Of a stretch of DNA of 64,000 nt, positions 43,401-55,400 are shown piece by piece. The notes below the pieces were generated by a model, which did no database searches, was not told the DNA's origin, and saw nothing but the letters and a program-made list of their open reading frames with translations. Source of the DNA: Nematostella vectensis (Eukaryota; Cnidaria; Anthozoa; Actiniaria; Edwardsiidae); the NCBI RefSeq assembly GCF_932526225.1, contig NC_064044.1, forward strand, positions 6,166,747 to 6,230,746, given 5' to 3'. The position numbers and the translations under genes were made by a program. Numbering within the stretch: position 1 is the stretch's first letter; the number at the start of each line of letters is the position of its first letter.

Positions 43401-46400
43401 CCTGTCTCACACTAACGCAGACCAAGTTGCCCTTGGCCTACTAAATACGACGACAATCACAATTGGCAACGATGATCAAGGTGACTGGAGTAAACTAATC
43501 TTTTGATTTATTTTGACTAACAGAACTTTTGTTAAAAGACTATAAAGAGAAAATTGTCATAATAAAAATTTGGGCTTGCTAAAGATTTTGGATGTCTTAT
43601 GCCAAAAATGTATATTGCTGCCTTTGGAAATTTACCAAAGAAAGTGTTTCCGTTATAATACTATATGTCTATTGAAGTACAACTCTCGGGTAACAACAAT
43701 TCTTATATTGGGGTTTAAAGACTGTAACTGTTGTCTTCCTTTGAAACTTGGTCCATGATAGTCTTTGTTTTCATTGATCCACAGCAACTTTCAGCTTTGC
43801 GTCCTCATCGTATTCAGTTGAGGAAGATACGGGTTATGTTACAGTGAACATCACAAAGACTGGGACCTCTGACATTTCTCTAGATGTGAAGTAAGTAGAA
43901 CAGAATTGATTTGTGTGATTGATTGAATTCTGCGAAAAGTATTGGCAATCAAAATATTTTCTTTGCACTCCTTCTTTTCTGAATCTTTTACCTTCAGTAG
44001 CCTATTGTATGGTATTCAATAACCATTCATTTGCTCTTTGTCTCAGGCTAAGCACAAACAACGGCACAGCATTCTCTCCCGTCGACTATACTGCAATGTC
44101 TGACAATATGGTAACGTTTTTGGCCAACGAACAATCTAAGCTAGTAAACATAACCATCAATGTTGACCAGACAGTTGAAAATGATGAAGATTTCAAGGCC
44201 CTCCTGTCTCACACTAACGCAGACCAAGTTGCCTTTGGCCTACTAAATACGACGACAATCACAATTGGCAACGATGATCAAGGTGACTGGAGTAAACTAA
44301 TCTTTTCATTTATTTTGACTAACAGAAATTTTGTTAAAAGACTATAAAGAGAAAATTGTCATAATAAAAATTTGGGCTTGCTAAAGATTTTTGATGTCTT
44401 ATGCCAAAAATGTATATTGCTGCCTTTGGAAATTTACCAAAGAAAGTGTTTACGTTATAATACTATATGTCTATTTAAGTACAACTCTCGGGTAACAACA
44501 ATTGTTATATTGGGTTTTAAAGACTGTAACTGTTGTCTTCCTTTAAAACTTGGTCATTGATAGTCTTTGTTTTCATTGATCCACAGCAACTTTCAGCTTT
44601 GCGTCCTCATCGTATTCAGTTGAGGAAGATACGGGTTATGTTACAGTGAACATCACAAAGACTGGGACCTCTGACATTTCTCTTGATGTGAAGTAAGTAG
44701 AATAGAATTGGTTTGTGTGATTGATTGAATTCTGCGAAAAGTATTGGCAATCAAAATATTGTCTTTGCACTCCTTCTTTTCTGAATCTTTTACCTTCAGT
44801 AGCCTATTGAATGGTATTCAATAACCATTCATTTGCTCTTTGTCTCAGGCTAAGCACAAACAACGGCACAGCATTCTCTCCCGTCGACTATACTGCAATG
44901 TCTGACAATAGTGTAACGTTTTTGGCCAACGAACAATCTAAGCTAGTAAACATAACCATCAATGTTGACCAGACAGTTGAAAATGATGAAGATTTCAAGG
45001 CCCTCCTGTCTCACACTAACGCAGACCAAGTTGCCCTTGGCTTACTAAATACGACGACAATCACAATTGGCAACGATGATCAAGGTGACTGGAGTAAACT
45101 AATCTTTTGATTTATTTTGACTAACAGACATTTTGTTAAAAGACTTTGTACTATAAAGAGAAAATTGTTATAATAAAAATTTGGGCTTGCTAAAGATTTT
45201 TGATGTCTTATGCCAAAAATGTATATTGCTGCCTTTGGAATTGGTATGGAATTTTACCAAAGAAAGTGTTCCCGTCATAATACTATATGTCTATTTAAGT
45301 ACAACTCTTGGGTAACAACAATTGTTCTATTGGGTTTTAAAGACAGTAACTGTTGTCTTCCTTTAAAACTTAGTCCCTGATAGTCTTTGTTTTCATTGAT
45401 CCACAGCAACTTTCAGCTTTGCGTCCTCATCGTATTCAGTTGAGGAAGATACGGGTTATGTTACAGTGAACATCACAAAGACTGGGACCTCTGACATTTC
45501 TCTTGATGTGAAGTAAGTAGAATAGAATTGGTTTGTGTGATTGATTGAATTCTGCGAAAAGTATTGGCAATAAAAATATTGTCTTTGCACTCCTTCTTTT
45601 CTGAATCTTTTACCTTCAGTAGCCTATTGTATGGTATTCAATAACCATTCATTTGCTCTTTGTCTCAGGCTAAGCACAAACAACGGCACAGCATTCTCTC
45701 CCGTCGACTATACTGCAATGTCTGACAATAGTGTAACGTTTTTGGCCAACGAACAATCTAAGCTAGTAAACATAACCATCAATGTTGACCAGACAGTTGA
45801 AAATGATGAAGATTTCAAGGCCCTCCTGTCTCACACTAACGCAGACCAAGTTGCCCTTGGCCTACTAAATACGACGACAATCACAATTGGCAACGATGAT
45901 CAAGGTGACTGGATTAAACTAATCTTTTGATTTATTTTGACTAACAGACATTTTGTTAAAAGACTTTGTACTATAAAGAGAAAATTGTTATAATAAAAAT
46001 TTGGGCTTGCTAAAGATTTTGGATGTCTTATGCCAAAAACGTATATTGCTGCCTTTGGAATTGGTATGGAAATTTACCAAAGAAAGTGTTGCCGTTATAA
46101 TACTATATGTCTATTTAAGTACAACTCTCGGGTAACAACAATTGTTCTATTGGGTTTTAAAGACTATAACTGTTGTCTTCCTTTAAAACTTGGTCCCTGA
46201 TAGTCTTTGTTTTCATTGATCCACAGCAACTTTCAGCTTTGCGTCCTCATCCTATTCATTTGAGGAAGATACGGGTTATGTTACGGTAAACATCACTAAG
46301 ACTGGGACCTCTGATATTTCTCTTGATGTGAAGTAAGTAGAATAGAATTGGTTTGTGTGATTGATTGAATTCTGCAAAAAGTATTGACAATCAAAATATT

Positions 46401-49400
46401 GTCTTTGCACTCCTAATTTTCTGAATCTTTTACCTTCAGTAGCCTATTGTATGGTATTTAATAACCATTCGTTTGCTCTTTGTCTCAGGCTAAGCACACA
46501 CAACGGCACAGCATTCTCTCCCGTCGACTATACTGCGATGTCTGACAATAGTTTAACGTTTTTGGCCAACGAACAATCTAAGCTAGTAAACATAACCATC
46601 AATGTTGACCAGACAGTGGAAAATGATGAAGATTTCAAGGCACTCCTGTCTCACACTAACGCAGACAAAGTTGCCCTTGGCCTACTAAATACGACGACAA
46701 TCACAATTGGCAACGATGATCAAGGTGACTGGAGAAAACTAATCTTTTGATTTATTTTGACTAACAGACATTTTGTTGAAAGACTTTGTACTATAAAAGG
46801 AAAATTGTCATAATAAAAATTTGGGCTTGCTAAAGATTTTGGATGTCTTATGCAAAAAATGTATATTGCTGCCTTTGGAATTGCTATGGAAATTTACCAA
46901 AGAAAGTGTTCCCGTTATAATACTATATGTCTATTTAAGTACAACTCTCGGGTAACAACAATTATTCTATTGGGGTTTAAAGACTGTTACTGTTGTCTTC
47001 CTTTAAAACTTGATCCATGATAGCTTTTGTTTTCATTGATCCACAGCAACTTTCAGCTTTGTGTCCTCATCCTATTCAGTTGAGGAAGATACGGGTTATG
47101 TTACAGTGAACATCACTAAGACTGGGACCTCTGATATTTCTCTTGATGTGAAGTAAGTAGAATAGAATTGGTTTGTGTGATTGATTGAATTCTGCAAAAA
47201 GTATTGACAATCAAAATATTGTCTTTGCACTCCTAATTTTCTGAATCTTTTACCTTCAGTAGCCTATTGTATGGTATTTAATAACCATTCGTTTGCTCTT
47301 TGTCTCAGGCTAAGCACAAACAACGGCACAGCATTCTCTCCCGTCGACTATACTGCGATGTCTGACAATAGTGTAACGTTTTTGGCCAACGAACAATCTA
47401 AGCTAGTAAACATAACCATCAATGTTGACCAGACAGTTGAAAATGATGAAGATTTCAAGGCCCTCCTGTCTTACACTAACGCAGACCAAGTTGCCCTTGG
47501 CCTACTAAATACGACGACAATCACAATTGGCAACGATGATCAAGGTGACTGGAGTAAACTAATCTTTTGATTGATTTTGACTAACAGACATTTTGTTAAA
47601 AGACTATAAAGACAAAATTGTCATAATAAAAATTTGGACTTGCTAAAGATTTTGGATGTCTTATGCCAAAATGTATTTTGCTGCCTTTGGAAATTTACCA
47701 AAGAAAGTGTTCCCGTTATAATACTATATGTCTATTTAAGTACAAATCTTGGGTAACAACAATTGTTCTATAGGGGTTTAAAGACTGTAACTGTTGTCTT
47801 CCTTTAAAACTTGGTCCATGATAGTCTTTGTTTTCATTGATCCACAGCAACTTTCAGCTTTGCGTCCTCATCGTTTTCAGTTGAGGAAGATACGGGTTAT
47901 GTTACAGTGAACATCACAAAGACTGGGACATCTGACATTTCTCTTGATGTGAAGTAAGTAGAATAGAATTGGTTTGTGTGATTGATTGAATTCTGCGAAA
48001 AGTATTGGCAATCAAAATATTGTCTTTGCACTCCTTCTTTTCTGAATCTTTTACCTTTAGTAGCTTATTGTGTTGTATTCAATAACCATTCATTTGCTCT
48101 TTGTCTCAGGCTAAGCACAAACAACGGCACAGCATTCTCTAACGTCGACTATACTGCGATGTCTGACAATAGTGTAACGTTTTTGGCCAACGAACAATCT
48201 AAGCTAGTAAACATAACCATCAATGTTGACCAGACAGTTGAAAATGATGAAGATTTCAAGGCCCTCCTGTCTCACACTAACGCAGACCAAGTTGCCCTTG
48301 GCCTACTAAATACGACGACAATCACAATTGGCAACGATGATCAAGGTGGCTGGAGTAAACTAAAATTTTGATTTATTTTGACTAACAGACATTTTGGTGA
48401 AAGACATTGTACTATAAAGAGAAAATTGTCATAATAAAAATTTGGGCTTGCTAAAGATTTTGGATGTCTTATGCCAAAAATGTATATTGCTGCCTTTGGA
48501 AATTTACCAAAGAAAGTGTTCCCGTTATAATACTATATGTCTATTTAAGTACAACTCCCGGGTAACAACAATTGTTCTATTGGGGTTTAAAGACTGTAAC
48601 TGTTGTCTTCCTTTAAAACTAGGTCCATGATAGTTTTTGTTTTCATTGATCCACAGCAACCTTTAGCTTTGTGTCCTCATCGTATTCAGTTGAGGAAGAT
48701 ACGGGTTATGTTACAGTGAACATCACAAAGACTGGGACCTCTGACATTTCTCTTGATGTGAAGTAAGTAGAATAGAATTGGTTTGTGTGATTGATTGAAT
48801 TCTGGGAAAAGTATTGGCAATCAAATTATTGTCTTTGCACTTCTTTTCTGAATCTTTTACCTTCAGTAGACTATTGTATGGTATTCAATAACCATACATT
48901 TGCTCTTTGTCTCAGGCTAAGCACAAACAACGGCACAGCATTCTCTCCCGTCGACTATACTGCGATGTCTGACAATAGTTTAACGTTTTTGGCCAACGAA
49001 CAATCTAAGCTAGTAAACATAACCATCAATGTTGACCAGACAGTTGAAAATGATGAAGATTTCAAGGCCCTCCTGTCTCACACTAACGCAGACCAAGTTG
49101 CCCTTGGCTTACTAAATACGACGACAATCACAATTGGCAACGATGATCAAGGTGACTGGAGTAAACTAATCTTTTGATTTATTTTGACTAACAGACATTT
49201 TGTTAAAAGACTTTGTACTATAAAGAGAAAATTGTTATAATAAAAATTTGGGCTTGCTAATGATTTTGGATGTCTTATGCCAAATATGTATATTGCTGCC
49301 TTAGGAATTGGAATGGAAATTTACCAAAGAAAGTGTTCCCGTTATAATACAATATGTCTATTTAAGTACAACTAATGGGTAACAACAGTTGTTCTATTGG

Positions 49401-52400
49401 GGTTTAAAGCATGTAACTGTTGTCTTCCTTTAAAACTTGGTCCATGATGGTTTTTGTTTTCATTGACCCACAGCAACTTTCAGCTTTGCGTCCTCATCGT
49501 ATTCAGTTGAGGAAGATACGGGTTATGTTACAGTGAACATCACAAAGACTGGGACCTCTGACATTTCTCTTGATGTGAAGTAAGTAGAATAGAATTGGTT
49601 TGTGTGATTGATTGAATTCTGCGAAAAGTATTGGCAATCAAAATATTGTCTTTGCACTCCTTCTTTTCTGAATCTTTTACCTTCAGTAGCATATTGTATG
49701 GTATTCAATAACCATTCATTTGCTCTTTGTCTCAGGCTAAGCACAAACAACGGCACAGCATTCTCTCCCGTCGACTATACTGCAATGTCTGACAATAGTG
49801 TAACGTTTTTGGCCAACGAACAATCTAAGCTAGTAAACATAACCATCAATGTTGACCAGACAGTTGAAAATGATGAAGATTTCAAGGCCCTCCTGTCTCA
49901 CACTAACGCAGACCAAGTTGCCCTTGGCCTACTAAATACGACGACAATCACAATTGGCAACGATGATCGAGGTGACTGGAGTAAACTAATCTTTTGATTT
50001 ATTTTGACTAACAGACATTTTGTTAAAAGACTTTGTACTATAAAGAGAAAATTGTTATAATAAAAATTTGGGCTTGCTAAAGATTTTTGATGTCTTATGC
50101 CAAAAATGTATATTGCTGCCTTTGGAATTGGTATGGAAATTTACCAAAGAAAGTGTTCCCGTTATAATACTATATGTCTATTTAAGTACAACTCTTGGGT
50201 AACAACAATTGTTCTATTGGGGTTTAAAGACTGTAACTGTTGTCTTCCTTTAAAACTTGGTCCATGATAGTCTTTGTTTTCATTGATCCACAGCAACTTT
50301 CAGCTTTGCGTCCTCATCGTTTTCAGTTGAGGAAGATACGGGTTATGTTACAGTGAACATCACAAAGACTGGGACATCTGACATTTCTCTTGATGTGAAG
50401 TAAGTAGAATAGAATTGGTTTGTGTGATTGATTGAATTCTGCGAAAAGTATTGGCAATCGAAATATTGTCTTTGCACTCCTTCTTTTCTGAATCTTTTAC
50501 CTTTAGTAGCTTATTGTGTTGTATTCAATAACCATTCATTTGCTCTTTGTCTCAGGCTAAGCACAAACAACGGAACAGCATTCTCTCCCGTCGACTATAC
50601 TGCGATGTCTGACAATAGTGTAACGTTTTTGGCCAACGAACAATCTAAGCTAGTAAACATAACCATCAATGTTGACCAGACAGTTGAAAATGATGAAGAT
50701 TTCAAGGCCCTCCTGTCTCACACTAACGCAGACCAAGTTGCCCTTGGCCTACTAAATACGACGACAATCACAATTGGCAACGATGATCAAGGTGGCTGGA
50801 GTAAACTAATCTTTTGATTTATTTTGACTAACAGACATTTTGTTGAAAGACATTGTACTATAAAGAGAAAATTGTCGTAATAAAAATTTGGGCTTGCTAA
50901 AGATTTTGGATGTCTTATGCCAAAAATGTATATTGCTGCCTTTGGAAATTTACCAAAGAAAGTGTTCCCGTTATAATACTATATGTCTATTTAAGTACAA
51001 CTCCCGGGTAACAACAATTGTTCTATTGGGGTTTAAAGACTGTAACTGTTGTCTTCCTTTAAAACTAGGTCCATGATAGTTTTTGTTTTCATTGATCCAC
51101 AGCAACCTTTAGCTTTGTGTCCTCATCGTATTCAGTTGAGGAAGATACGGGTTATGTTACAGTGAACATCACAAAGACTGGGACCTCTGACATTTCTCTT
51201 GATGTGAAGTAAGTAGAATAGAATTGGTTTGTGTGATTGATTGAATTCTGGGAAAAGTATTGGCAATCAAATTATTGTCTTTGCACTTCTTTTCTGAATC
51301 TTTTACCTTCAGTAGACTATTGTATGGTATTCAATAACCATACATTTGCTCTTTGTCTCAGGCTAAGCACAAACAACGGCACAGCATTCTATCCCGTCGA
51401 CTATACTGCGATGTCTGACAATAGTTTAACGTTTTTGGCCAACGAACAATCTAAGCTAGTAAACATAACCATCAATGTTGACCAGACAGTTGAAAATGAT
51501 GAAGATTTCAAGGCCCTCCTGTCTCACACTAACGCAGACCAAGTTGCCCTTGGCCTACTAAATACGACAACAATCACAATTGGCAACGATGATCAAGGTG
51601 ACTGGAGTAAACTAATCTTTTGATTTATTTTGACTAACAGACATTTTGTTGAAAGACTTTGTACTATAAAAGGAAAATTGTCATAATAAAAATTTGGGCT
51701 TGCTAAAGATTTTGGATGTCTTATGCCAAAAATGTATATTGCTGCCTTTGGAATTGCTATGGAAATTTACCAAAGAAAGTGTTCCCGTTATAATACTATA
51801 TGTCTTTTTAAGTACAACTCTCGGGTAACAACAGTTGTTCTATTGGGGTTTAAAGCATGTAACTGTTTCTTCCTTTAAAACTTGGTCCATAATAGTTTTT
51901 GTTTTCATTGATCCACAGCAACTTTCAGCTTTGTGTCCTCATCGTATTCAGTTGAGGAAGATACGGGTTATGTTTCAGTGAACATCACAAAGACTGGGAC
52001 CTCTGACATTTCTCTTGATGTGAAGTAAGTAGAATAAAATTGGTTTGTGTGATTGATTGAATTCTGCTAAAAGTATTGGCAATCAAAATATTGTCTTTGC
52101 ACTCCTTCTTTTCTGAATCTTTTACCTTCAGTAGCATATTGTATGGTATTCAATAACCATTCATTTGCTCTTTGTCTCAGGCTAAGCACAAACAACGGCA
52201 CAGCATTCTCTCCCGTCGACTATACTGCAATGTCTGACAATAGTGTAACGTTTTTGGCCAACGAACAATCTAAGCTAGTAAACATAACCATCAATGTTGA
52301 CCAGACAGTTGAAAATGATGAAGATTTCAAGGCCCTCCTGTCTCACACTAACGCAGACCAAGTTGCCCTTGGCCTACTAAATACGACGACAATCACAATT

Positions 52401-55400
52401 GGCAACGATGATCAAGGTGACTGGAGTAAACTAATCTTTTGATTTATTTTGACTAACAGACATTTTGTTAAAAGACTTTGTACTATAAAGAGAAAATTGT
52501 TATAATAAAAATTTGGGCTTGCTAAAGATTTTTGATGTCTTATGCCAAAAATGTATATTGCTGCCTTTGGAATTGGTATGGAATTTTACCAAAGAAAGTG
52601 TTCCCGTCATAATACTATATGTCTATTTACGTACAACTCTTGGGTAACAACAATTGTTCTATTGGGTTTTAAAGACAGTAACTGTTGTCTTCCTTTAAAA
52701 CTTGGTCCATGATGGTTTTTGTTTTCATTGACCCACAGCAACTTTCAGCTTTGCGTCCTCATCGTATTCAGTTGAGGAAGATACGGGTTATGTTACAGTG
52801 AACATCACAAAGACTGGGACCTCTGACATTTCTCTTGATGTGAAGTAAGTAGAATAGAATTGGTTTGTGTGATTGATTGAATTCTGCGAAAAGTATTGGC
52901 AATCAAAATATTGTCTTTGCACTCCTTCTTTTCTGAATCTTTTACCTTCAGTAGCCTATTGTATGGTATTCAATAACCATTCATTTGCTCTTTGTCTCAG
53001 GCTAAGCACAAACAACGGCACAGCATTCTCTCCCGTCGACTATACTGCAATGTCTGACAATAGTGTAACGTTTTTGGCCAACGAACAATCTAAGCTAGTA
53101 AACATAACCATCAATGTTGACCAGACAATTGAAAATGATGAAGATTTCAAGGCCCTCCTGTCTCACACTAACGCAGACCAAGTTGCCCTTGGCCTACTAA
53201 ATACGACGACAATCACAATTGGCAACGATGATCAAGGTGACTGGAGTAAACTAATCTTTTGATTTATTTTGACTAACAGACATTTTGTTAAAAGACTTTG
53301 TACTATAAAGAGAAAATTGTTATAATAAAAATTTGGGCTTGCTAAAGATTTTTGATGTCTTATGCCAAAAATGTATATTGCTGCCTTTGGAATTGGTATG
53401 GAATTTTACCAAAGAAAGTGTTCCCGTCATAATACTATATGTCTATTTAAGTACAACTCTTGGGTAACAACAATTGTTCTATTGGGTTTTAAAGACTGTA
53501 ACTGTTGTCTTCCTTTAAAACTTGGTCCATGATAGTCTTTGTTTTCATTGATCCACAGCAACTTTCAGCTTTGCGTCCTCATCGTATTCAGTTGAGGAAG
53601 ATACGGGTTATGTTACAGTGAACATCACAAAGACTGGGACCTCTGACATTTCTCTTGATGTGAAGTAAGTAGAATAGAATTGGTTTGTGTGATTGATTGA
53701 ATTCTGCGAAAAGTATTGGCAATCAAAATATTGTCTTTGCACTCCTTCTTTTCTGAATCTTTTACCTTCAATAGCCTATTGTATGGTATTCAATAACCAT
53801 TCATTTGCTCTTTGTCTCAGGCTAAGCACAAACAACGGCACAGCATTCTCTCCCGTCGACTATACTGCAATGTCTGACAATAGTGTAACGTTTTTGGCCA
53901 ACGAACAATCTAAGCTAGTAAACATAACCATCAATGTTGACCAGACAGTTGAAAATGATGAAGATTTCAAGGCCCTCCTGTCTCACACTAACGCAGACCA
54001 AGTTGCCCTTGGCTTACTAAATACGACGACAATCACAATTGGCAACGATGATCAAGGTGACTGGAGTAAACTAATCTTTTGATTTATTTTGACTAACAGA
54101 CATTTTGTTAAAAGACTTTGTACTATAAAGAGAAAATTGTTATAATAAAAATTTGGGCTTGCTAATGATTTTGGATGTCTTATGCCAAATATGTATATTG
54201 CTGCCTTAAGGAATTGGAATGGAAATTTACCAAAGAAAGTGTTCCCGTTATAATACAATATGTCTATTTAAGTACAACTAATGGGTAACAACAATTGTTC
54301 TATTGGGGTTTAAAGCATGTAACTGTTGTCTTCGTTTAAAACTTGGTCCATGATGGTTTTTGTTTTCATTGACCCACAGCAACTTTCAGCTTTGCGTCCT
54401 CATCGTATTCAGTTGAGGAAGATACGGGTTATGTTACAGTGAACATCACAAAGACTGGGACCTCTGACATTTCTCTTGATGTGAAGTAAGTAGAATAGAA
54501 TTGGTTTGTGTGATTGATTGAATTCTGCGAAAAGTATTGGCAATCAAAATATTGTCTTTGCACTCCTTCTTTTCTGAATCTTTTACCTTCAGTAGCATAT
54601 TGTATGGTATTCAATAACCATTCATTTGCTCTTTGTCTCAGGCTAAGCACAAACAACGGCACAGCATTCTCTCCCGTCGACTATACTGCAATGTCTGACA
54701 ATAGTGTAACGTTTTTGGCCAACGAACAATCTAAGCTAGTAAACATAACCATCAATGTTGACCAGACAGTTGAAAATGATGAAGATTTCAAGGCCCTCCT
54801 GTCTCACACTAACGCAGACCAAGTTGCCCTTGGCCTACTAAATACGACGACAATCACAATTGGCAACGATGATCAAGGTGACTGGAGTAAACTAATCTTT
54901 TGATTTATTTTGACTAACAGACATTTTGTTAAAAGACTTTGTACTATAAAGAGAAAATTGTTATAATAAAAATTTGGGCTTGCTAAAGATTTTGGATGTC
55001 TTATGCCAAAAATGTATATTGCTGCTTTTGGAATTGGTATGGAAATTTACCAAAGAAAGTGTTGCCGTTATAATACTATATGTCTATTTAAGTACAACTC
55101 TCGGGTAACAACAATTGTTCTATTGGGTTTTAAAGACTGTAACTGTTGTCTTCCTTTTGAACTGGGTCCCTGATAGTCTTTGTTTTCATTGATCCACAGC
55201 AACTTTCAGCTTTGCGTCCTCATCCTATTCAGTTGAGGAAGATACGGGTTATGTTACAGTGAACATCACTAAGACTGGGACCTCTGATATTTCTCTTGAT
55301 GTGAAGTAAGTAGAATAGAATTGGATTGTGTGATTGATTGAATTCTGCAAAAAGTATTGACAATCAAAATATTGTCTTTGCACTCCTAATTTTCTGAATC